Shown here: in pieces, positions 22,714 through 37,978 of the stretch | Layout of the letters: the number at the start of each line of letters is the position of its first letter | Position numbering within the stretch: the stretch's first letter is position 1 | NCBI GenBank assembly: GCA_021613535.1 | Contig: CP075496.1 | Coordinates: 4,154,001 to 4,218,000, forward strand | Direction of reading: 5' to 3' | Source of the DNA: Adineta vaga | Taxonomy: Eukaryota > Rotifera | Length of the DNA: 64,000 nt | Translations under genes and position numbers: made by a program | The notes under the pieces: generated by a model | Database searches by the model: none | Told to the model about the DNA's origin: nothing | Seen by the model: only the letters and a program-made list of their open reading frames with translations

Positions 22714-25700
22714 CTAATTTCCTAAACGAATCGATCGTTGACGTAAAAGAAAAATAAACAACGGGAGTAGAAGAACATTTTTTGAAACTAAAATAAAACT
22801 AAAATATTTCATAACCATTTCTCCAATAGGTTGTTGAATTCGTTTAATTAAATTTGTTGATGTCGATGATGTTAAAGGTGGTATCACAGTGATATTTGGT
22901 GGATGTATACATTCTGAACAACAATGTAGACATCTTGTTGAAGGTGTTGTTTTGTATAGAGCATAGATTAAATCATTTTCCGAATGGGATTTTGTTAAAT
23001 GAAATTTCGATGCTTTGAAAATTTTATTCGAATGATGTAACGAGTGATAGCCAGATGAACATAGAAATCTTGAATCTGTATGTGTAAGATCGTCGTCAAC
23101 ACTTGGTGATGTACCCATTGTTTTGTTATTAAAACGAATTGAATTTAAATCGGAAAATGTATCGAAATCTTCATTATCGGTATCATCGAGAGAAATACGG
23201 AAACCATTACTGGTCGTTATTGATCGATTAATACATGCCGGTTTTTGTTGACAGGAATTAAGAAATGCATGAATTTGAGAGTGATTATCTGGATTTAGTT
23301 GATTGGAACTTAGAAAAGAAAATCGATAGCTATTTTTACCAAAAAAAAATTTCTTACTCTTTCGATGTATCAGCACTAATCATTACGTAGGTCGTTGATT
23401 ATTTACTAGTACTAATGTATTCGGTTCTTCTTCTTCTTCTTCTTCTTCGTCTTCCTCTTCATTTTCGTCATCGTCATTTTCTTCGCTGGCAGAATTATAT
23501 CGTTCATTAGGCATTAATTGAGGTGAGGGGGATGATGATGACGACGATGGTATTAGATGATGAAGGTATGAAGATGATGAAACTTGTCTTTGATGATTGG
23601 TATTTACATTTAAATGTTTGGAAAGAGACGATGTCGAACCGTGAGCAATGGATGATGACATCGAATTTCGTCGAGAGTTTCTTACTATTTGTTTAACACA
23701 ATGGGCTAGAGCAGTTGGTTCAGTTCCACTACGTAATCGACCATCTTCAGTAAATAATTGTTGATACATCATTTCTATAAACATCAATGGATCTTCAACA
23801 TCAGGTAGATCCAATGAAACTGATTGCTGATTGTGTGATCGTGATGTTGTCGATCGTCGTGGTGAACCATCGGAACTTGTTGTGGTTAGACTCCGTCGTC
23901 GACTATAATGTGTTGCTGATGAAAAATCATCATCTGTTGGAATAATCATTGGTTTAGAAATAGATGTTGATGATGCATTAGCAGTTTCAGATAATTTCTG
24001 TTGACGAGAGTTAATAAAAACAGGTTTGTAATTAACTACAATAATATTTTTATTCTTTCGAGATTTATCTTTTTTATTATTTATTTGATTTTCAATTAAT
24101 GTCACTAATTCTTCAAGATTATTTGATGTTGATGGAAGAGTTTCATGCGAATTATTAGATGATGATGATGATGAATGAAGAAACACTCGTTTACGATGCT
24201 TAGTGGTTTGTTGACGAAGACGACGACGACGGTGAACAAAGACACGAACATTATCTTTTCGTTTGGGAATTGAATTTGATTGATGATTAGTTTGTCCATC
24301 GGCCATTACTGAGTTTAATTTACTCTAAAATAATAATAAGAATTCATTGATATTATTTGCGCAGAAATAGAAAGAAAGAAAAAGAGCCGAGAGAAAAGCA
24401 GGTGTTATGTACCTCTTGTTTTTGATGTTCTGCTGCTGTTGTTTGTATTGGAAAGCAAATTTTTTCTTTTGCTCCGCTTCTCTCGGCACACCTTAACTGC
24501 TCATGAGGATAAAATATGACGCTCGTGTCGATTCTAGGACGGTCGAGAGTTGGAAACTGAAATAAAGAAGCTTCTGCTGCTTCTGCTTTACTGGTTGATA
24601 ATGGTGATTTTTTGTTTCGTTCTTTCTTCCCTTTTTTTCTCTTCTCTTTTCTCTTCATACTCTCGGCTTTTCTTTTCAACCTTGTTTGTTTTCTACGTTG
24701 ACGTTGTAGAAGAGAGTCTGCTACGACTGCTACTGCTGTTCCTGCTGCTGCGGCTTCTGCGGCAGTTGATGATGATGATGATGATGATGAAGAACGGATG
24801 ACGTGCTCGTTGTTATCGTTAACAAGCACGTCGCGACGAAAATTGTCATTATTCTGTTTCCATTGCCTTGTTCTTTTACTGGAAATAATTGAAGTATTGT
24901 ATGTAGTTTTCAATGTTCTCTTATCATCATTATTATTACTTTCTTTGTTTTCTTTTGTTTGACAAAATGAGTTGCAAAGGCATGTGAAATTGTTTTGTGA
25001 TGACGGTGTTGATATCAAAGATAAACATGATGAATTACCTTTTTCCTTTCGTTTTTGTCGTTGTTGATGATGATGATGATGATGGCGACAGGTAAAAAGT
25101 GTGCGTGAGAATGATGAATGGTCGTCTTCGTCAGATGATGTCATTGAATAACAAGAACTTGTAAAAGATCTGTCGGTTTGTTCGCAAGTATTGTCATTAA
25201 TCGTTAAACATTCCTCGACATCGGATGAAACATATTCTAATGAAGATGAATTCAATGCATTTTTACGAGTTGAATGATACGTATTAGTTAAAGTAACAGG
25301 TGAAAATGAATGAGAATGAGACGCGATTGATACTGAGGGTGATATGACTAAAGGAGAAAAAATAAATAAATGAAAGAATAATAAAAACAAACATATGTAA
25401 ATAGAATCATCAATCGATATTCAAATTGAAGAATGAAAAAGAAATAAGTGACTACGTAAGATGAATATCTTGAAAATGATGATATCACAATATAATTCTA
25501 TCATTCTATATTGTTTTTTGATTTTTTAAGCTGTTTAAATCATCACATTATGACAATGAATACGTTGAATAGACTTCTTATTGACATAATACTCAATAGC
25601 TAAAGGCATAAGGTGAGAATATACGATTTCATCACATTTTTTTCTCTCTTTGTCGTGTTTTTTTAACCTACCTAGCGCTGTCTGTTGTTCAAAGATTCGA

Positions 25701-25773
25701 TGTAATGCATACATCTTAAGTGACATAGTTTAACGTAAAATAAACTGATCCCGCAGTCAGATATAAGCATGCG

Positions 25774-25806
<33 letters not shown>

Positions 25807-25899
25807 ATGTGCGTACGAAATAAAAATATCCTTAAACTGGTGCACTAGAAGAAAAATGAATAATACCTGCCCTCGGGGCATGCAATCATGTACGGTCAT
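22714..25899 (-). CDS. Large disordered protein with C-terminal tail anchor, unknown
   Basis: Five exons fit in phase to 847 aa: 25899-25867, 25714-25672, 25347-24413, 24324-23387 and 23308-22714. The first two coding exons are only 33 and 43 nt (MTVHDCMPRGQ, then MYALHRIFEQQTAL). Most of the protein is Ser-, His- and Lys/Arg-rich disorder, including a poly-Ser/Ala region and a 17-residue glutamate-rich run (about 23424-23460). One ordered-looking island reads DPLMFIEMMYQQLFTEDG followed by RLRSGTEPTALAHCVKQIV, bordered by Ser/Arg-rich sequence. The C terminus ends with a single hydrophobic helix (YFSFILVSKNVLLLPLFIFL) and a short basic tail, typical of a tail-anchored protein with a cytosolic body. 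I do not recognise the family. The start lies 81 nt after the stop of the upstream gene, and an alternative in-frame splice would fuse the two. Confidence 0.6.
25774..25806. repeat. (TA)n(TG)n compound microsatellite
   Basis: A TA run followed by a TG run, inside the first-intron region of the tail-anchored gene. Confidence 0.9.
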
Positions 25900-25908
25900 C
25901 TTGTAACT
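25900..25908 (-). promoter_or_regulatory. Splice acceptor 7 nt upstream of a start codon (possible trans-splice site)
   Basis: On the minus strand the acceptor TATTATTAG at 25907-25908 is followed by seven bases and then the ATG at 25899. An acceptor this close to the start, with the upstream gene's stop 81 nt away, is what a spliced-leader site in a two-gene transcript would look like. It may equally be an ordinary internal acceptor. Confidence 0.35.
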
Positions 25909-25980
25909 AATAATACAGATGAATATCATTAGACAGATGAAAATCATTAAGAATTGAAAAGAAAAGAATTGAACTTGTTT

Positions 25981-27538
25981 TTACGAACCTGATACTGATC
26001 TAATATCATCAACGTCGTCATCGTCATTGTCCAGATCTTCGATATCAGTAATGGATGAAAGTCTTGATCGTGCTGATATAAAAGAAAGAGTTGGTGATAA
26101 TGAACGTTCGGTTTGAATTGTTTTTTGTTTGTAGATCTAAGTAAGAAAGACAGATTTAAAATATGAGAATGACAAAATATCAAAGACAAATTACTGGAAT
26201 AGGAGTTGTGATATCTCGATCTGATGAATTCATATAGGTTAATGATGCTATTGGTCGATATTTATGAAATTCAATCGAACGATTGACAGTTGCTTTTGTA
26301 TAAAATAACGGATTTATTTTTTGTAAATCTGCTCGTTTAAGTAATGTGACATTATATTCTGTATTGATTTGTGCTACATCTTCAATACTAGGTGTTGGCG
26401 AATTGATTTGTATTGCATCATCATCATCATTAACTTCAACGATTTTCTCTAATGTTGGTTGAGTAGATATTTGCCGATAATTAGGAGGAAAGATTATTTG
26501 TTCTTGTGTATTTATATAAGTAAATGGTAATGATATTGTTAAACGAGAAGGTTCTTGAATTGATTGAAATTGTTGAATAATTCCAGTGGGAGTAATTGGT
26601 CCTGAAAAAAATCAATGTAGTTCAATAACAAAAAAGGAGAAAAAAAGAGATAGTTTCTAACTTGATGGAATTTCATCGAAATCACTCAAATTTGCTGTTT
26701 CGATCGTATCGTCTGAACGTTGATCGAAATTAAACGAACTTTCATTGTCATCATCATTGTCACTGACATTGTCATATACTGATGATGTTTCTATGAAATT
26801 TTCCGGTCTTGATTCATTGAAGGACGCCGTTCGAGCGAGACTGGTACGTCGTTCATTGGCCAAACGTTGTGCTTCTTGTAAATACAAAACGCTTTTACGT
26901 CGAACTTCATTATCAAAAAGACGAGGATTAATAGCAGAAGTATCTGTTCTATTATCTTCCATTTCATTGAGAAGTAATGATGAACTAGGACTACAACCAA
27001 GATTATTCTTAATATATTCTAATTCATCAATTCGTTCTTGCATTTGTTTCTGTTGCCAATCAATCCAAAATCTAGAAACACGAGGAAATACATATCCTAT
27101 AGAAATAATTCTTGTTTTTAACCTTTCAGGAATATCATGTGCTCGTCCGAGAATTTTTGATGATAAACCAAATCGTTGTGTAGGTACTGATGATGTTGTT
27201 GAACCACTCGTACTCTGTTGATGTGCATAAGTTGGCATATTTCCATAATGACCAGTCGAATTTGGTGTTATTGATGAAAATGGTGAATAGGGTGATGTTA
27301 TCGGATAAAGTAGAAGATCTGGTACTACTTCTTTTTGAAGTTCTCGAACGCGTTCAGCTAATTGATGATATTGATGTTTTTGGCATGTTTCATTTGCCTG
27401 TGTTGCAACTGTTGATATATCTGCTAACGCATTTCGACGTATTGTTCGTTTCGGTTCCGATCGTTCCTTTATTGATGATTTTCCAAGTTCTCTCGACTGA
27501 TCAGCTTGTTGGACACGTGAACATCGATTACTTGCCAT
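25981..27538 (-). CDS. Coiled-coil/disordered protein, unknown
   Basis: Four exons (27538-27123, 27071-26662, 26601-26195, 26136-25981) give 462 aa ending in the TAA at 25981. The 51-nt first intron is a multiple of three and open, so an unspliced reading would add 17 residues. I prefer splicing because it has a GT-AG pair and a branch-like sequence. The N terminus is basic. A probable helix lies near 45-70 (LAERVRELQKEVVPDLL). A second, amphipathic one follows the first splice (FWIDWQQKQMQERIDELEYI), then Arg/Ser-rich and acidic disordered regions, with an Asp run (DLDNDDDDVDD) just before the end. The family is not recognised. It may share a transcript with, or be the 5' half of, the next gene downstream. 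Confidence 0.6.
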
Positions 27539-28026
27539 TGATAAAACTTTTCAAATGACTAATATGATTATTTACAATGATCATATAATTGAATAATAAA
27601 AAACTAAGAAACAAAACACGCTTCATATACAATGAAATCGAAAGTAATACTCTCATGTCTTTACTTTCTTCTTTTTCTTTTTATAATATCAAACAGGTAT
27701 GTCTAATTATCCCATCATAAACTCATCAAGCACTTGTATCAATAACTTACTTTAGTCAAATTACTCCTTTCAATAGATCCCACGAAGTATTTATGAAGGT
27801 TTTTATTCATCGAAAAATGTATAGTACTATTCAATGTTTCAACATTGTTCTATTTTGTGTCATTATCATGCAGCAGATGGTATTGATAGATAGTTAACTA
27901 GTCGTTCTTTTCTATTTATTTTTCTTTTCAAAAGAGAAAAAAAAAGGAAACCATCGGACTTTGTGAGAAACAATTTAAATGAATAACAAGAATAATAAAA
28001 GAAGAAAAGTCCGATCGGTCGAAAAA
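27539..28026. other. Intergenic between GARS1 and the coiled-coil gene
   Basis: No gene seen. It holds the promoter of the minus-strand coiled-coil gene and the 3' UTR of GARS1. Confidence 0.6.
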
Positions 28027-30975
<2,949 letters not shown>

Positions 30976-31184
30976 TCAATTTCTTACTTGGATGGAAAAA
31001 AAGAACATTCAAAAAAAACAACTACAATCTAGAGATAAACAAGAGAAAAATCGATAAAAATAGAAAGATTTTCTTGTTTTAGTGATTTATTTTTTCTTTA
31101 AAAGAATTTTTTTTTCTATAACCGGAATAAAAGTCTCAGTTCGGATGACATGAAAGAATCTTTTTCATTATGTTTTCTTCTTTT

Positions 31185-34100
31185 TCAACTACTCTTGTTG
31201 AGTTTTAAAAGTGCAAATTCTTCAGCTAATTGCACACAACGATCTAATTGTTTAGCATCACAATTTGCTCCTTGGGCTTGAGTATCTTTACCACCACCAC
31301 GTCCATTAGCTTCTCCAATAACTGTTTTAACCCATTCATCAGCTTTCAAATGTTTCTCTTTAACTTGAACCTATAAAAAAATAACAAGAACAAAATAATC
31401 GTTTTTTTCGTCATTTCGGATTAACATACATCTGGAACATTTGCAAGACAAACAAATTTATCTGTGCTATGATCAACACTAAATAACATAACAGCAACAT
31501 CAGTATTTTGTGTACGGAGTTGATTGATAACTGTGCTTAAAGTTTTCGTATCATTTCCCATTTCGAAATTAGCAATTAAACATTTACGATCAGGATATTT
31601 AGTAAGAATTTCTCGACATTGTTCCACAGCTTTATGAATTTGATTCTTACTATCAGCTTTTTCAATTTCAATTAAGATAGTTTTCAATTCTTTTAATCGA
31701 TTACGTTGACCTTCACGACGCCATTGTGAAATACTTGCATGAGAAATATCACTATCGAATTGAGAGATTTCTTTGTTGAATGTTAATCGTGATGAGATCG
31801 TTGTATTACTTGATGATGAAGCTTCACGAACACGACGATTTAAATCTTCAAGTAAATCATCAAGTTGATCAGCTTTTTTATTACACTAGAAGAAGAAAAA
31901 TGTTCATAATTCATGAAACTAACGTCTCTTAAACTTTGAATTCTCTGTCATTGATTAGCTGAAATATGCTCTTTATCGAAGGTAGTCTTACTTTTTCTGC
32001 TTCGGGACCAGTAACAGCAACTACTCGTCGAATACCTTTGGCAATAGCTTCTTCTGTGACAATAACAAGACGATCGACATGTTTACTTGTTTTTAAATGA
32101 GTACCACCACAAAATTCAACTGAATATTCACGTCCATCGGCTTTTGGTGGTCTAGTAAGTAAATCATCAATTGATACACCAATGGAAACAATTCGTACTG
32201 GATCGGGATATGTTTCATCAAAAACAGCACGTAGACCTTCGATTTGTTTAGCTTCAGTTAATGATGCATCTTTAGCATAAACTTTTAATGATTTTTCAAT
32301 GGTTTCATTACAAACTGTTTCAGTTCTTTTAAGATCATCAGGTGTCATAGCTCCTTTCGAACTAAAATCGAAACGTAAACGATCTGGTGCAACTAACGAA
32401 CCACGTTGATCAACAGTATCACCAAGAACAGAGCGTAAAGCAAAGTTAAGTATATGTGTACCCGTATGATTTTTCATGATTAAATTTCGTCGAAGATCAT
32501 TAATTGTTAAACGAACTTTATCATTAACTGACATTTTACCTTCAACTTTGCCAACATGAAGAATATAACCACCACGAACTTGAACATTACGAACCTAAAA
32601 TTAAAGGAAATAAATTTAACACAAAAAGTTCAATTTGAACAAAAGTTTTACTCATAGGAAGAAATATTTACGATTAAAATGTAGTTCGTGAACAACTTAA
32701 CTCATAGAATGTTCAACGGAGAATTTCATATTCATGAAAATGACAAACTGATAATTAGGAAATAAGGACTATCGTGCTCGAATAAGATCACATTTCATAC
32801 TTGAAATTCGACATTTTCATCGTCCTCTTTAACAATATAGCCTTCATCATACACTTGTCCACCAGATTCAGCATAAAAACATGTTCGATCAAGTACAAGT
32901 CCACATTCCTCTCCTGAATTCACTGAATCAACAAATTTTGATTCACTACGAATTGCTAAAACTGTTGCTTGTAATGATGGGAAAACTAAAAAAATGAAAT
33001 TTAAATTCATTTTTTTCTCATACAAAATTCTTTTTCTTACCATATTTTCCCTGTTCATCACAATCATAATCATATTTTGATAAATCATCTGTTACTTTGA
33101 TACTTTTCGATTGTTTCAATTCATCAATAGCGTGTACATCAAGTGTACATTGAACTAAATCGAAGAAAGAAAGAATTCTTCGAAATCCAAACAAAACAAT
33201 GACTCACCTTGAGCTTGTTCGCCACCGGTCTGTTGTGAAGCAAGTAATGATTTTTGTTTAGCTTCTTCAAATAAATTCATATCAAATGTTAAACCACGTT
33301 CTTCACACATTAATTGTGTTAAATCAGCTGGAAAACCATATGTATCATATAAACGCCAAACGATATCACCTACAAAGGACAAAGTATTGTAAATTTTTAT
33401 TGAGATAGTTACATTAATCAAGAAATATTTACCAGGAAATGTCGTCGTATCTTTTAATGATGTAATTGTTTTATTTAATAGACGTTGACCACGTGTTAAT
33501 GTACGTAAAAATTGTTCTTCTTCATCATTGATAATATCTTTAACTATTTGCGGATCTTTACGTAATTCAGTAAAGAATGAACCAAGACTTTCAACAACAA
33601 CATCAACGAGTGATGCAAGAAACCAGGTTTAGCTTGTAATTTTTCGTTGGCATATCGAATACCACGACGAAGAATACGACGAAGAACATAGCTAAATCAT
33701 ATCAAAATCTATGAATTTATAATCACGCAAAGATAAAGATTCGAATATAATATGTTCTAGATATTATATGCTGATTTTTACATATCTACATCTCTAATTT
33801 ATCTGCATCATTCGGCTATACAACTACTAATTTCATGCTGAAGAGAAATGCAATCAAGTCTTGTGATTATATTACGAAATAGAAGTCATAAATTAACATG
33901 AAATGAATATGAAGAGTTCTGCATCATTGATACTATTGAACGGACGTTATTGTACATTATAACGTACTTTAATAACGATTGAAAAAAGAATGACCGTCAC
34001 GCAAGAGAGCATCGTAAACGAATAAGAGTCAATGAAATAAAAGAAGAGGTATGCTCTTATTGTTACTCCTTCTACACGACATTCTTCAAATCCAATCCCA

Positions 34101-35299
34101 TACTCACCCACGTCCTGTTTTATCAGGTCTTCCACCATCTGTTATTGCAATTGTCAATGTTCGAATATGATCAGCAACAACTCGATAAGCCATATCCATT
34201 TTATCTGTATCATCATTACCCACTTTACCTGTATATGGTCGTACACCAGTTCCCTAGAAAGAAAACTTCCATTCAGTAATTCATAACTCTTCTAAAACTC
34301 TATATCTACTTGTTCAATAGCAGCAAATATTGGAAGAAATATATCCGTATCATAATTTGAACGTTTATCTTGAATAACTGATACTAATCGTTCAAAACCC
34401 ATACCCGTATCAACATGTTTCGATGGTAATTCACGTAATGAACCGTCTTTTTCTCTAAATAAAACAAGCAAGCATAATTTTTTTCTAAGAACAAAATTTG
34501 TTTATAGACCTGTTAAATTGTATAAACACCAAATTCCAAATTTCCAATACATCTGGATCATCACAATTGACTAGATGAGCTGCATTTCGACCACCACCAA
34601 TTCGATCATAATGAATTTCTGTACATGGACCACAAGGACCTGTATCACCCATTTCCCAAAAGTTATCTTTCATATTACCCGGAATAATATGATCGTCAGG
34701 TAAACTAAAAACAAAAATCGAAATAAAAAAATTTCAATTGTACATTCTGAATCGATTGATTTACTATTTTTTCCAAAGATTCTGCGTTTCTGTATCAGGT
34801 TGAAGATTACTCTTTGCACTTCCTTCAAAATAAGTTGCATATAAACGACTAGGATCCAATTTAAATACATCAACAAGTAATTCCCATGCCATGGCAATTG
34901 CTTGTACTTTAAAATAATCACCAAATGACCAATTACCAAGCATTTCAAAGAATGTATGATGATAAACATCTTTTCCAACATCATCTAAATCATTATGTTT
35001 ACCACCAGCACGAATACATTTTTGACTATTTGCTGTACGTTTGTATTTTCCCATGTCACTATTCGGATCAGCTGTGCCAAGAAAACATGGTTTGAACTAG
35101 AAATACAATGATACAAATCATCTAAATGCTAAGATGAAATGTAAATGATTACTTGATTCATGCCAGCATTAGCGAAAAGTAATGTAGGATCATCCAATGG
35201 AATAGTTGATGATGAATGCACATACAAATGTCCATGTTTTTTTGTAAAAAAGTCGATATATATTCGACGAATTTCGGAAGCAGACATTGAAGTTGCCAT
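31185..35299 (-). CDS. AARS1: Alanyl-tRNA synthetase (cytosolic type), one apparent 1-nt deletion
   Basis: Twelve exons from ATG 35299-35297 to TGA 31187-31185. It begins [18 protein letters not shown], with catalytic blocks [51 protein letters not shown] and GFERLVSV. The editing domain has [17 protein letters not shown] and [10 protein letters not shown] (zinc ligands). The C-terminal C-Ala domain ends with a glycine-rich [12 protein letters not shown]. In exon 33691-33433 the frame shifts by one base between KPGF and [12 protein letters not shown]; both sides match the family and no intron fits, so a base is missing near 33616-33617. With that base counted the protein is 976 aa, near the usual 968. 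The gene may be inactive or the base may be a sequence error. It lies 209 nt upstream of GARS1 on the same strand. Confidence 0.95.
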
Positions 35300-36437
35300 G
35301 TTTTGTCGCGAAAGAGAAAGATAGATGGTTTATTCACTCGATTGATATGAATGACCTATTTAAAGAAAAAGGAATGTGTGATGCAATGTTCGTAATTGAA
35401 ATGACGAGAATAAAATAATAACAGATATTTATTTTAGATATGACATGTTTTATAAATAGTAAAAAATGAATGATGCAAGGATCATTACAATTATAGCGAT
35501 GGATGAAAAATGGATTTTAAATCGATAATAAAATCGATGAATAAAAATACGAATGATGACGAAGTTGATCGAACTAGAGAAAACAACGAATGAGATAATT
35601 TTGAGACTAGATGGCGTCTTTAGCTTGTCTTCTGTTAAAATGATGTAATATATTTACAGTTCTTCGAATGATGTGATTTCAATGTCAAGATCAGATTATG
35701 TAACATACATCCCACTTATGATAGAAAGGATTCGAATGAACTGTTATTTTAATTTCATATAAGAACCACTTTGATCAAGGTATTTCTTCAAGTTCGTGCT
35801 TTATAATGTTTGAATACATGATATGTTTAAGAATTTTATTTCGGTATTTATTCGAAATATTCATTGAAGCCTTCCTTCTAATCGCAATCAATTAATTAAT
35901 TAATTAATTAATAAGAACAAACATATTCCGTCATTCTTTGAACTTTTAATAATGATAATTATAGACTGTAATGATTAAATAACTATATCATTATATGAAG
36001 TATAAAACCTTTCAAAAAGTATCATTATTTCTAAATAAAAAGTCAAGTGCATTTAACTACAAAGAAAAAAGACAGAAAATTTGTTTTCTTCTTAATATAA
36101 CATAAGATATATATATCTTTTTACAAACTGAGCATTTACCGAAAGTAAAATAAAATATTTCTTAATCTTAAGCAAGACGTACATTTATAATCCGTATGTT
36201 ATATAGAGTTTAAATAGTAAAACATATATATCCGTAAGACAAGATAAGAAGAAGAAAAAAGATTTTATTCAGGATTTTCTTAACATAATGCAAATCGATT
36301 CTGGACAAGTATTTTTTTTTTGCTTCAATCAAAAATGAATAATAAATAGGTGAATAGATAACAACAATAAGAATTGCTGTAACAAAAACGAATACACATT
36401 ATGTATATACACACTTATATAAATCTAGATAGAATTA
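35300..36437. other. Intergenic, AT-rich
   Basis: Holds the AARS1 promoter and the 3' flank of the ABHD gene. An ATTA tetranucleotide run lies at 35890-35913. No gene seen. Confidence 0.6.
35890..35913. repeat. (ATTA)n microsatellite
   Basis: Six tandem ATTA units, non-coding. Confidence 0.9.
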
Positions 36438-37978
36438 TTATCTCAGCACCACTTGTTGTTGATCTGAAGATTTTGTTCGTGGTAATTCATTAATAAATGA
36501 TTGCAGATTTTCGAAATATTCCGGCATTAATGGTAGATCATTATGTTTACCAAATGGATATTCAAATAGATGACGTTTGCGAGCTGAACGTGTTTCATTA
36601 TATAATGTATTTGACATCCAAGTGGGAATAATAGGATCAAGTAAACCGGTTAAATAAATACATGGACATTCTATACGACGTACTTTAGGTAATGAATCAA
36701 ATAGATAGATAAAACCAGTTGATTTTGTTACACCAATAACACTTTTAGCGTATGTTAGAAAATATTTCGCAATTTCTGGTACGGATATAAAAGCATTTTC
36801 AAAAATAGCTACTTGAACACGATTTAATGGATCACTAACAAGTTGAATGGCAACAGATGCACCAAGACTAGTACCAAAAACGATGATATTAGTTGGTGAA
36901 ATTTTTTGTTTGTATATCAAGTAATCATATGCCGTTTGTGCATCGATATAAAGGCCAAGTTCTGTTGGTGAGCCGGAACTTTTTCCAAAACCTATTTAAT
37001 AGATAATTAGAAATAATCTATTATCATCGAATAATGATAAGAAATCATCTACTAATACGATTATTTATATAACCTTGTTGACTAGATAACAAAAAAAGAT
37101 GATAATTAGAATTCTCTCGACTTTGACATTGAGTGTTCGAGAAAGACTCGTTTTTTTCTTATCTAAGACATCTTAAAATTCCATGAGAAAGTAAATTTTC
37201 ACACATCAATAATAAATATCTAGTTGATAGTAAACACATACCTCGATAATCAATGATCAAAATATTACAATGAAAATTTTCATAGAAAAGTCGTAGAACT
37301 TCTAAACGATGAGAAATATTTCCACCTGCACCATGTAAATATAATAATGTTGTAGTTGATGATATTTGTTCATTGGAATGATAGATCCAATAAGCATGAA
37401 TATATTCTCCATCGAATGTTTGTAAATAAATCGATTGATACTCCATATTAAAATCTTCAGGTGTACGTTCTAATATATGAGTATTTTCAGGTTCATGATT
37501 AGAAAAAATATGTTTACTCTGAAGATTTTCTGTCATCATTCCTAGAAGATTCAGAAAGATAATAAAAATATAAAAATAAAACTTCTATTTCATTATATTT
37601 ACCAAAAAGACCTTTGTCTTTTCGTACACATGAATGAATATAATCTAGTTGCTTCAATAGCTGATTTTCTCCTTCATTGTTTGTATTAGTCGTTGTTGAT
37701 ATTCCATCCTCGGGAGAATTTTCTGCTAGAGGTAATCCACAACGTAAAGCACGAATATCAATTATTTCAGCATCACTTGGAGCAATTGATCTTGGTCTTG
37801 GTAATGAAATATGTTTTTTTGTACTACTATTTGTACTACTATTCATTAACGTTGTACTTCGAGTATATTCTCGTAAACTACGAGATTTCTTTAATTTTGG
37901 ATAGTGAGACGTTTCACTTTTAGTTGTCGTTGCTGTCTCAGATTGCGTTGGATTTGTTTGCGGTAAAGTATTTCCCAT
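36438..37978 (-). CDS. ABHD13-like alpha/beta hydrolase with myristoylation-type N terminus
   Basis: Three exons (37978-37603, 37541-37242, 36991-36438) give 409 aa. The C-terminal 260 residues are a serine hydrolase of the ABHD13/BEM46 type: LYLHGAGGNISHRL (oxyanion region), IIDYRGFGKSSGSPTELGLY, the nucleophile elbow FGTSLGAS (Ser267), TGLLDPIIP (Asp344) and GKHNDLP (His375). The triad is therefore complete. Vertebrate ABHD13 starts with a membrane helix. Here there is instead a 140-residue Ser/Thr-rich disordered region beginning MGNTLPQTNP, where Gly2 is in a context favouring N-myristoylation, so membrane attachment may be by lipid. The substrate is unknown; related ABHD17 proteins remove palmitate from proteins. 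Confidence 0.85.

Noticed and set aside
24550-24801. Plus-strand Leu-rich frame opposite the disordered gene
   Set aside because: Antisense of Ser/Ala/Lys-rich low-complexity coding sequence; no partner exons.
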